Part shown: positions 1 through 5,848 of the stretch, in pieces
How positions within the stretch are numbered: position 1 is the stretch's first letter
Layout of the letters: every line of letters begins with the position of its first letter
Source: Christensenella sp. UBA941
Lineage (GTDB): Bacteria; Bacillota; Clostridia; Christensenellales; UBA941
DNA length: 6,160 nucleotides
Assembly (NCBI GenBank): GCA_002293365.1
Contig: DBDD01000314.1
Span: 1-6,160 of the forward strand
Direction: 5' to 3'
Notes under the pieces: model-generated
Seen by the model: only the letters and a program-made list of their open reading frames with translations
What the model was told of the DNA's origin: nothing
Database searches by the model: none
Made by a program: the position numbers and the translations under genes

Positions 1-13
1 GTATTTAGCTTGG

Positions 14-43
14 AAATAGAATAAAGGCGCTTTTTCTGCGCCC
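14..43 (-). terminator. Probable intrinsic terminator closing the operon
   Basis: Directly after the TAA of the 54-residue gene, the minus strand folds into a 6-bp stem (GGGCGC pairing with GCGCCT, the outermost pair being G-U). The loop is 7 bases, AGAAAAA, and a T-rich run TTTATTCTATTT follows. The position just past the last gene fits a Rho-independent terminator. The T run is interrupted by A and C, so termination may be partial. On the plus strand no T run follows the same hairpin, so it should act only on leftward transcripts. Confidence 0.55.
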
Positions 44-208
44 TTAGTGCTTCGATTCTCGGATCGGCTTCTCGCTGTGTGATAAATCTCCCTCCTCGCT
101 GTAAAACTCGTAGTCCGGCGCTTCGCAACAATTGCAGGCGGCGACGGCGCTCATGGTTTCCCAGCCTCGATTTTTGCATGTGGAACATGGTTTTTTATTG
201 GCGCTCAT
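44..208 (-). CDS. Small cysteine-rich phage protein, putative zinc-binding
   Basis: A 54-residue frame begins MSANKKPCST and ends at TAA (46-44). Its ATG overlaps the TGA of the methyltransferase in an ATGA arrangement (205-208), which suggests translational coupling. A GAGG ribosome binding site lies 4 bases upstream, inside the methyltransferase. Five cysteines form a CxxC pair (C8, C11) and a CxCC cluster (C25, C27, C28). This spacing could bind one zinc ion as a small zinc ribbon or knuckle. The C-terminal half is acidic and then mixed-charge, and no membrane segment or signal peptide is visible. A second in-frame ATG (154-152) would give a 36-residue form lacking the first CxxC. Short Cys-rich proteins of unknown role are common in phage early regions. 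The function is unknown, and the coding call rests on the overlap, the Cys pattern and the terminator just behind it. Confidence 0.72.
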   Translation of the reverse strand: MSANKKPCSTCKNRGWETMSAVAACNCCEAPDYEFYSEEGDLSHSEKPIRESKH

Positions 209-1506
209 ATTGCCTCGACCCGCGCCTTTCCTATCGCGCAGTAAGGCTCCGCTGCTTCATTCATGATTTCGATGTTGATCCAAAATAGGTTATATCCCTC
301 GTCTTTGTTTAGCATTTCACAGGCGACGCCATGCGTACAGCTTCCGGCAGTTATGTCGATGGTCATGCCGTCAACCGGCGTAAGAAGCTTAATCAGCCAC
401 TTAATCAGCGCAACAGGCTTGATGGTTACGTGGGTATTCCGCTCACCATTCGGCAGCTTCTTCTCTGATGGCGGCGCTTTGGGAACGTATTTGATTATCG
501 TAAAGAGGCGACTCCCGCCGCCAGAATCACCGTAACCGCCTAGAGACGGGTTAAAATAATCCTCGTTGGCCTTATCTTGAAAAGCGCCGTAGATTTTTCT
601 CGCTCGGTTTTTGCGCGAAGCTTTGCCTGTGCCTCCCGTTGACTTGCTTTCTCCCGTCTGCTCGTCTAGGATTTCGGCAATGTGTTCATCGAGAATGACG
701 TTGGACGGAAAGCGCCCTGATTGATTCGCGGGACATGCACGATCCTCGGCATAATGGCCGTAAATCTTATCTCCTCTATTTGAATACTTGTTCGTTGGAT
801 TTTTGGATGCCTTTGCGTTCAGCATGTCGATATCGCCTTGCGAAATCGGAACGCGGCAGGCGTCGATGTTCATAGCGCCGCAGCCGTGTTTCTCAATGTT
901 CGCAATATACGTTCCTTCAAGCGGCCTTTGGAATATGGTGATAGGCTCGTGCGCGGGTTTTAAGCCGGCAGTTTTCCAGCCGTCCCACTTCTTGGCCATA
1001 TCCGTAGCCGGCGCAGTAAGCGCGTTAGCTTCCTCGAAGCTTCTATTATCCATTCCCAACACGCCGTGATTCTTGTCAGCCCTTGATACGGCAAAGCTAT
1101 GAAAGCCTTTCTCGCCTATAACCTCCCGTTCAGCTCCCGCCGCCTTATCAAAAAGCTTTCCGATGTCTTGATTTTTGGGCATTCCAGATAAGTAAATCCA
1201 GTCGATTTCTTCAACGATCCTAAACCCGGCGTCCTCAAAAGCGCATTTCATTCTGTGATTGGTTTTTGGATGGCCGAAGATTGCCGCGTAGCCTCCGGGC
1301 TTGATGACCTCATAAAGTTTGTCTGCCCTGCGCTTGCACCAGTCGTAAAAGTTATCCGTCTTGTCCCATTTCCTGCCCATAAAAGATAGGTCATATGGAA
1401 AATCCGATATGCAGCTATCGACGGAGCTGTTTGCAATGGAGGCCATTACATCTAAATTATCTCCATGCAAAATAGAGCCGCTGCCGCCCTTGTATACAGT
1501 TGTCAT
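205..1506 (-). CDS. Phage beta-class DNA methyltransferase (DNA adenine-N6 or cytosine-N4)
   Basis: This 433-residue protein should transfer methyl groups from S-adenosylmethionine to the exocyclic amino group of adenine (or cytosine) in DNA. The order of parts is that of beta-class enzymes. Motif IV is near the N-terminus (DFPY, residues 35-38, followed by DLSFMGRKWD). Next comes IKPGGYAAIFG (about 68-78), then a long variable middle likely to hold the target recognition domain. HVTIKP is at about 359-364, and the SAM-binding motif I region is at the C-terminus (DITAGSCTH, 384-392). The stretches SGMPKNQDIGKLFDKAAGAER and the later TAPATDMAKKWDGW and GAMNIDACR are typical of phage orphan methyltransferases. 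Two motifs depart from the usual DPPY and DPFxGxG. The ATG is preceded by AAGGAG (1517-1512) at 5 bases, which overlaps the primase stop. No restriction endonuclease is present, so an orphan enzyme shielding phage DNA is the likeliest role. The target sequence cannot be told from here. Confidence 0.92.
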   Translation of the reverse strand: MTTVYKGGSGSILHGDNLDVMASIANSSVDSCISDFPYDLSFMGRKWDKTDNFYDWCKRRADKLYEVIKPGGYAAIFGHPKTNHRMKCAFEDAGFRIVEEIDWIYLSGMPKNQDIGKLFDKAAGAEREVIGEKGFHSFAVSRADKNHGVLGMDNRSFEEANALTAPATDMAKKWDGWKTAGLKPAHEPITIFQRPLEGTYIANIEKHGCGAMNIDACRVPISQGDIDMLNAKASKNPTNKYSNRGDKIYGHYAEDRACPANQSGRFPSNVILDEHIAEILDEQTGESKSTGGTGKASRKNRARKIYGAFQDKANEDYFNPSLGGYGDSGGGSRLFTIIKYVPKAPPSEKKLPNGERNTHVTIKPVALIKWLIKLLTPVDGMTIDITAGSCTHGVACEMLNKDEGYNLFWINIEIMNEAAEPYCAIGKARVEAI

Positions 1507-1517
1507 GTACTCTCCTT
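1507..1517 (-). promoter_or_regulatory. Ribosome binding site of the methyltransferase, overlapping the primase stop
   Basis: AAGGAG (1517-1512 on the minus strand) is a near-perfect Shine-Dalgarno sequence 5 bases before the ATG at 1506. Its first two A bases are the last two bases of the primase TAA (1518-1516). Ribosomes ending on the primase are thus placed at the methyltransferase start. It supports the chosen start. Confidence 0.85.
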
Positions 1518-2538
1518 AAAGCCAGACGACGTGATTTTTTAGCAGCTCATCAAATCCCGCTTTCCCCATGTCGGTAGGCGAATTCTTTGAGCCGGATTTT
1601 AGAATTACATTTTGCCGGTCGTAAATATAGCCGACTTGATTCTTCATAAGCGCATTGTCTTCAATGAGTTTCTTTGCTTCTTCGCGCATGTTGTGTTCGG
1701 CAAGCCCTTCATCGTAAGACAAAATAATGCGAGGGGTTCTTAGACACTTCAGATACCGTCGCTGTACGTCGCTAATTGAGCAGCCGCAGGTTGAAAGCCC
1801 GGTATGGCGGTTGATAGACGCGAGCTGCATAACGCCTTTTTCAGCCTCGGTGATGATGCATAGCCCCTCTCGCTGTATCGAAATGTAGTTCGCGGAATAT
1901 CCGTAGAGCGTAAGCGAGCGCGAGCATGGGATCAGCGGCAAGTAGCGATCCTCCTTCGGGCAGTCGGCGTCATTAAGCCGCCCCATAATGCCGCAGAGCT
2001 TATCTTCCAGCGTGTAGATCGGGATCGTTATGCGGTTTGTCTCATAATCGTATCCGACCTTGAATTTTTCCTGAACCTCGAAGCTGATTCCGTCGCGCAA
2101 GAACATTAGATTGCAGCGATTCAGATACGGCTCAAGGATCGACTCGTCATAGACTGGCATGGTGCGCTCTGGTTCCGCTATCCTGCGAGAAATGTTTTTG
2201 AGTTCACCGCCAAACGGAATCTCGATTTTTGAGCTGAATTCCGATTTATCGAGGCCGAGCTTAGACGCTACAAAGTCCAGTGCCATTGGAAACGTCAGAT
2301 TTCGCCTTAGCATTATCAAAGAAAAGATATTCCCGCGCTCGTTCGTGCTGAAGCATTTATAAAACAATGTTTCAAGGTTAAGAGAAACCGACGATGGATT
2401 CCTGCCTTCCTCCCGCGCAAAGCGAACTTTGTTCTGCGCTCGATTATGAATGATCCTATCGAAGCCTAGTTCCTCTAGGAGTTGGATAACGGCATCGGCA
2501 TTCCGGCTCAGATACTCCGTCAAGCGTACCGCGTCCAT
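1516..2538 (-). CDS. DnaG-like phage DNA primase with degenerate zinc site
   Basis: This 340-residue protein should make RNA primers at the replication fork with the helicase encoded just before it. Residues 1-76 align by pattern with the DnaG/CHC2 zinc domain (NPSSVSLN, then FYKCF and GNIFSLI). The usual C..H..C..C ligands are mostly gone: F40, E43 and T65 replace three of them and only C62 remains. Residues about 135-220 are the usual DnaG N-terminal catalytic subdomain (LRDGISFEVQEKFKVGYD, NRITIPIY, IMGR, RYLPL, LYGYS). The TOPRIM part follows (IITEAEKGVMQL 228-239; ILSYDEG 272-278) and ends with a DMGKAGFDELLKN segment. There is no long helicase-binding tail, so at 340 residues it is far shorter than bacterial DnaG. 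The ATG lies 6 bases after the helicase stop, with a weak AGGGG (2553-2549) 10 bases upstream. I am confident about family membership; whether it is catalytically active is less sure. Confidence 0.88.
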   Translation of the reverse strand: MDAVRLTEYLSRNADAVIQLLEELGFDRIIHNRAQNKVRFAREEGRNPSSVSLNLETLFYKCFSTNERGNIFSLIMLRRNLTFPMALDFVASKLGLDKSEFSSKIEIPFGGELKNISRRIAEPERTMPVYDESILEPYLNRCNLMFLRDGISFEVQEKFKVGYDYETNRITIPIYTLEDKLCGIMGRLNDADCPKEDRYLPLIPCSRSLTLYGYSANYISIQREGLCIITEAEKGVMQLASINRHTGLSTCGCSISDVQRRYLKCLRTPRIILSYDEGLAEHNMREEAKKLIEDNALMKNQVGYIYDRQNVILKSGSKNSPTDMGKAGFDELLKNHVVWL

Positions 2539-2544
2539 TAACTA

Positions 2545-4014
2545 TCAACCCCTGTCTTGGCGAACGGTACAATAGCCGATCTCTTTCCATTTATTGAATT
2601 GACCATCGAATTCATAGATTATGGTTTGGCCGTCTTTATCGTTTCGCGTTTTATCCAAGAAAGCGACGACGTATTTTTTGTCTGGTTCAAGGGCGAACGA
2701 GATTTCGACCTTGCCATATTTTCCGCTTTCGTCGTGTTGAAGCACATACGGTTTTACGTCGTTCTTTTCACCGGTATACTCGTCGTCCCAAAGAGGCCGC
2801 AGGTAGACCATTTCGGAAAAGACTTCTTTGATCTGCTTGGCGTTGCTCAGGCACGAGGCGTCCAAGTAGCGTTTGTTTAGCGTGTGAAGGGCAAGCTGAT
2901 ACGACGCAATTATACTGATGTTTTCCTTGCTGGCGAGCTGGAAGAGCTTGCGCGATTGGATTAGGAGCTGCTGCCACATGATATCATTGGCATTGTCCTC
3001 CGATTTCATCGTGTCATAGAAAATGACCTCAAATCCGTCGCGCGCGAGCTGGCGCGTAATCTTTCTGATCTTTCTAAAATCATTATCAAAAAGCTTGGAA
3101 AACTTGATGTTGCCGTATTTTTCTACGGAGATTTGCTTGGCTCTATTTAACATCTCTATGTTCTCGTCGTTTAGCTCACCCTGTTTAAGCAGCTTGCGAT
3201 TCAGCCCCCAATAGCCCAAGTCCTGCGTCAGAATATGTATCATCAGCAAGTCTTGAAACGATTCCTCCTTCATCTCATTCGAGATTATGGCGCACTTAAT
3301 GCCCTTGCACGAAATGGGCAGGATATAATTCTCAAAGACAAACGACGATTTACCTACCCCCGAATAGCCTGCCAGCATATACAAGTCGCCCTTTGGCAAG
3401 CCGAGGGTTAAGTAATTCAGGATGTTGCACACCTTTCCATAAGCGATTCCCCGAACGTTTCCTTTGATGCACTTATCAATATAAGCGTCGTCAATTTTCA
3501 GCGGCTTAATATTGATGTCGTGGCCTGTCGCAAGGCTCCCGTCATTGAACGCCCGTTCGTAGAAATCATAAATTTCGTGCGAGGGCATGTTCAAGAACCG
3601 ATTTATGTGCGGCGTCAGGTTAAAGCCCTGATCGTGGAGCCACATAAGGTAATTCAATTTCACAAGGCTGTCGTAGCTTGCGTCTATGTTTTCGGGCGTA
3701 ACAGTGCTGCGCATATCGTCAACCATACGCATACCGCCTTTGCCTTCAAACGACTTTCTGAGTGCTGGTTTCCCTTTAAGGTAGGTTTCCACCGTTACGT
3801 GATCGATGGATTTATAGCCCTGTTTCCAAATCTGTTTGCCGAGCGAAAAATAAAACTTTCCATCTTGCGTGATGAGCGTTTGATCTCCGTTTTCGTTGAT
3901 CTTTTCGTAATCATTATACAAATCTGGATTCTTCCAGAGGCACATAGCGAAGGTTGCTTCGACAATGTTCCTGCCTACAGTCAATTCGGCTGGATATGTT
4001 TTTTCTTGGCTCAT
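2545..4014 (-). CDS. DnaB-like replicative DNA helicase
   Basis: This 489-residue protein should be the hexameric helicase that unwinds DNA 5'-3' at the fork. Residues 1 to about 180 match a DnaB-type N-terminal helical domain (TVGRNIVEATFA, then FYFSLGKQIWKQG and IDHVTVETYLKGK). The C-terminal RecA-like domain carries Walker A GYSGVGKS (216-223, K222), an IISNEMKEE strand-helix with E247, Walker B VIFYD (330-334), an ASYQLAL segment with sensor-like Q373, and an FLDKTRND end (about R457) matching the usual KxR/arginine-finger region. An ATG 21 bases upstream (4035) is in frame. I prefer the ATG at 4014 because GGGAGG (4027-4022) lies 7 bases before it and would be inside the longer version. 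The gene starts 2 bases after the TGA of the 173-residue gene and ends 6 bases before the primase, so the three are probably translated together. Length and motif order are normal for the family. Confidence 0.93.
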   Translation of the reverse strand: MSQEKTYPAELTVGRNIVEATFAMCLWKNPDLYNDYEKINENGDQTLITQDGKFYFSLGKQIWKQGYKSIDHVTVETYLKGKPALRKSFEGKGGMRMVDDMRSTVTPENIDASYDSLVKLNYLMWLHDQGFNLTPHINRFLNMPSHEIYDFYERAFNDGSLATGHDINIKPLKIDDAYIDKCIKGNVRGIAYGKVCNILNYLTLGLPKGDLYMLAGYSGVGKSSFVFENYILPISCKGIKCAIISNEMKEESFQDLLMIHILTQDLGYWGLNRKLLKQGELNDENIEMLNRAKQISVEKYGNIKFSKLFDNDFRKIRKITRQLARDGFEVIFYDTMKSEDNANDIMWQQLLIQSRKLFQLASKENISIIASYQLALHTLNKRYLDASCLSNAKQIKEVFSEMVYLRPLWDDEYTGEKNDVKPYVLQHDESGKYGKVEISFALEPDKKYVVAFLDKTRNDKDGQTIIYEFDGQFNKWKEIGYCTVRQDRG

Positions 4015-4027
4015 CGTCAATCCTCCC
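4015..4027 (-). promoter_or_regulatory. Ribosome binding site that decides the helicase start
   Basis: GGGAGG (4027-4022) sits 7 bases before the ATG at 4014 and overlaps the last codons and stop of the 173-residue gene (GAG GAT TGA). An earlier in-frame ATG at 4035 has this site inside its coding sequence, which argues for the shorter protein starting MSQEK. Confidence 0.8.
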
Positions 4028-4538
4028 GCTGCCATCGGCTCATGTGGCTTGTCGATACGCCTTCAAGGTCATTAGCCATCTTTATAACGGACGCCAAACG
4101 CGCAGACTCCCTGCGTTCTTGAAAATCCCTTTGCCTTTGGACGCTCTCGGCATAACTAAGCTCATTGAGCAGCGCCGCCACGATGTAATTGTATCGACCA
4201 TACGCCGAACCAAAACGCGGCTCTTCAATCTTCGCCGCAATCCTATCCCCGCACAGTTCTATGGCGAGGCAGACTATTTCAGGATCACAGTCTTTGAATA
4301 CTCTGAGCTTTTTCGCGAGCAGCGGAGGACGCGAGGCTTCAGTTTTGATGTCCAAGATAGATTCACAAATCATTGCGTAGATTTTCTCTAGCCCCGCATC
4401 CAAGGCTTTTCGTATCTTCTGGCGTTTTTTGCGCTGTAAATATGCTTCACGCGACTTATAGTATTTTGAGCCGCGTTTGTAGAATTCGTCGTCGGTTCCC
4501 ACTTCGCCGGTTACAGCGCATCGGACTGTCTTGCCCAT
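4017..4538 (-). CDS. Conserved-looking phage protein of unknown function in the replisome operon
   Basis: This 173-residue soluble protein has no enzyme motif I can identify. It starts MGKTVRCAVTGEVG, followed by FYKRGSKYYKSREAYLQRKK (20-39). From memory, this resembles the opening of several uncharacterised proteins in replication regions of Gram-positive phages. Residues 31-66 are very basic at first (KKRQKIRK) and then helical. Residues 72-103 (PPLLAKKL, then DPEIVCLAIELCGDRIA) and 113-130 look helical. The C-terminus is charged and Arg-rich. Five cysteines (C7, C58, C84, C90, C96) are too scattered for a zinc finger. I place the start at 4538 because AGAGAGG lies 7 bases upstream. A longer frame from an ATG at 4589 would begin in the loop of a GC-rich hairpin. 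It ends 2 bases before the helicase start, so a role tied to the helicase, such as loading, is possible but unproven. Confidence 0.82.
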   Translation of the reverse strand: MGKTVRCAVTGEVGTDDEFYKRGSKYYKSREAYLQRKKRQKIRKALDAGLEKIYAMICESILDIKTEASRPPLLAKKLRVFKDCDPEIVCLAIELCGDRIAAKIEEPRFGSAYGRYNYIVAALLNELSYAESVQRQRDFQERRESARLASVIKMANDLEGVSTSHMSRWQRED

Positions 4539-4571
4539 GCAAATGCCTCTCTTTCTAATAAAATGCGACGT

Positions 4572-4597
4572 AAAGAAACGGGGGGACATGCCCCCCG
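4572..4597 (-). terminator. GC-rich hairpin between the ATPase and the replisome genes; possible partial terminator
   Basis: On the minus strand, CGGGGGG (4597-4591) pairs perfectly with CCCCCCG (4585-4579) across a 5-base loop, CATGT. TTTCTTTA follows at 4578-4571. The stem is 7 bp and all G-C, and it lies 31 bases after the ATPase stop and 41 bases before the next start. The T run is short and broken by C, so I read it as an attenuator or RNA processing/stability structure rather than a complete stop. Full termination here would cut off the helicase, primase and methyltransferase unless a promoter follows, and I see none. Confidence 0.55.
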
Positions 4598-4627
4598 AAT
4601 CCTGTCGGTTATCTTTCGAGGCCGAAG

Positions 4628-5755
4628 TTACGCGGCTTTAAGCAGATTCGCTATTTCTTCGAGCGCCTTCGTCGGAATATCCTCATCGCGGAAGGACGAG
4701 AAACCGTACTCGGCCATTTTCTCCTTAACGGCCTTTTTGGTGACGGCATCCGCTTTCGAGAAGGTTAGCTGGATGCCAGCGATCAGCTCCTTATTGCGCT
4801 CGGCTATGGCTTTGAGGTTCTTTTTTTCTTCGATTTCGGCCTTGATTTTCTCGGCCTTGGCCTCAGCCTGAGCCTGCTGCTCTTTCGCGCTTTCCTCAAT
4901 GGACTTGCCGCTTTTGCTGTGCTCGGCGGCGATAGCGTCTCTTAGCGCCTGAATAAAAGCGTCTGCATTTAGCGGAATGCTTTCAACAATGTCCGCAAAT
5001 CGGCTCTTTGAATCAATACTGAAAGAATCGTCCCGGAAAGCGATTTGGCGGCTCTCGGATACGATTCTGCCTTTGATTTCTTCCTGCTTCGTAACGATGT
5101 TCTTCTTGCCCGTTTTCTCCTGTACGATCTTTCGATCAACATACGCGACGCCGAGCACATGAAGCTTCGTTTTTATGGCGTTGAAGTAGCGCTGCGACAT
5201 ATTCGTAGTGAGCGTCGAGTATGTATTGCCAGAGAAGATGTCCTCGATATTGCGTTTTTTCGTGTGGCCGATCACGATAACCGAAACGCCGACGTTGCGC
5301 AGCTCCCAAATTTTCGTCAGCACCAAGTCGATAGCCTTATCTTCGCCGGAGCCAAATCCTCCGAACGCGGCTTTGATGCTGTCTACCTTCTTTTCGGGGT
5401 TCGCGAGATTGTGCATTCGGATAACCTTGGGTTCTGTAATCTCAAAAAGCTGATCCAAGGTGTCGATGATGACTACGCGGAGGTCGGGATAGTCAGAAAA
5501 TTTGTTTTCAACGATATCGTCAACGACCTCCTCGAATTTATTCCAGTCCTGCACAGCTTCTGAAAACATGCCGTGAATCGCGTCGTGGCCGCACTCTTTG
5601 CCAATATCGAGCGCCATATAGCCGTCTCTCCCGGCAAGCTTCTCGCACACTTCTTTCATGACTGTGGATTTGCCGATGCCAGATTCTCCGATTAGCCCGA
5701 TATTATATGCCAGAGGATCAATAACGACCTCAACTCTTTTGCCAAATTTGCCCAT
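4628..5755 (-). CDS. Phage RecA-fold P-loop ATPase, Sak4/AAA_24 type (single-strand annealing/recombination)
   Basis: This 375-residue cytoplasmic ATPase probably assists phage recombination. Sak4-type proteins are RecA-like ATPases that promote single-strand annealing, usually with the phage single-strand binding protein. Walker A is GESGIGKST (23-31, K29), very near the N-terminus as in this family. Walker B is VVIIDTLDQL (94-103, D98). VIGHTKKRN (161-169) fits the strand that ends in a conserved polar residue. FRDDSFSIDSKSRF (240-253) matches the family's end-of-domain pattern. After about residue 260 comes a Glu/Lys/Ala-rich, probably coiled-coil stretch (285-325), then a compact C-terminal segment (GIQLTFSKADA, then YGFSSFRDEDI) that may be a separate partner- or DNA-binding domain. 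The start has no well-placed ribosome binding site: AAAGGA (5777-5772) is 16 bases away. No in-frame alternative start exists between it and an upstream TGA. The fold is secure; the annealing role is inferred from family and context. Confidence 0.85.
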   Translation of the reverse strand: MGKFGKRVEVVIDPLAYNIGLIGESGIGKSTVMKEVCEKLAGRDGYMALDIGKECGHDAIHGMFSEAVQDWNKFEEVVDDIVENKFSDYPDLRVVIIDTLDQLFEITEPKVIRMHNLANPEKKVDSIKAAFGGFGSGEDKAIDLVLTKIWELRNVGVSVIVIGHTKKRNIEDIFSGNTYSTLTTNMSQRYFNAIKTKLHVLGVAYVDRKIVQEKTGKKNIVTKQEEIKGRIVSESRQIAFRDDSFSIDSKSRFADIVESIPLNADAFIQALRDAIAAEHSKSGKSIEESAKEQQAQAEAKAEKIKAEIEEKKNLKAIAERNKELIAGIQLTFSKADAVTKKAVKEKMAEYGFSSFRDEDIPTKALEEIANLLKAA

Positions 5756-5777
5756 AGTTAATAAACCACATTCCTTT
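5756..5777 (-). promoter_or_regulatory. Distant Shine-Dalgarno candidate for the ATPase gene
   Basis: AAAGGA (5777-5772) is the only clear purine-rich site before the ATG at 5755, but the gap is 16 bases against 5-10 for the other genes here. GTGG (5769-5766) is nearer but weak. Initiation may be inefficient or rely on a structure in the 93-base gap. Confidence 0.4.
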
Positions 5778-5848
5778 CATCTAAAAATGCGTTGTCGAAA
5801 ATTATTAGCTTTTATCAATTGGAGCGCGAAGCGGATAAGGTAGAGTGG

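Noticed and set aside
4015..4035. Longer version of the helicase starting at 4035
   Set aside because: The seven added codons contain the GGGAGG that serves the ATG at 4014.
3520..4122. 200-codon open frame on the plus strand
   Set aside because: It lies antisense to the helicase N-terminal half and the end of the 173-residue gene, both strongly supported. Its translation shows no domain.
3954..4391. 145-codon open frame on the plus strand
   Set aside because: It overlaps two minus-strand genes with proper ribosome binding sites; its protein is arginine-rich and without domain pattern, as expected of an antisense shadow.
4539..4589. Longer version of the 173-residue protein starting at 4589
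   Set aside because: That ATG is in the loop of the GC-rich hairpin and the extra 17 residues lack conserved character. The ATG at 4538 has a well-placed AGAGAGG.
5045..5563. 172-codon open frame on the plus strand
   Set aside because: It is antisense to the ATPase core and has no recognisable motif or separate operon context; all real genes here are on the minus strand.
5730..5780. 16-residue leader peptide overlapping the ATPase start
   Set aside because: Its ATG has no Shine-Dalgarno sequence upstream and the peptide shows no run of a regulatory amino acid; kept only as a side note.
5756..5848. Promoter in the gap before the ATPase
   Set aside because: TTCGCG and TAATAA at 17 bases match the -35 and -10 consensus at only three positions each, which is no better than expected by chance in this AT-rich gap.
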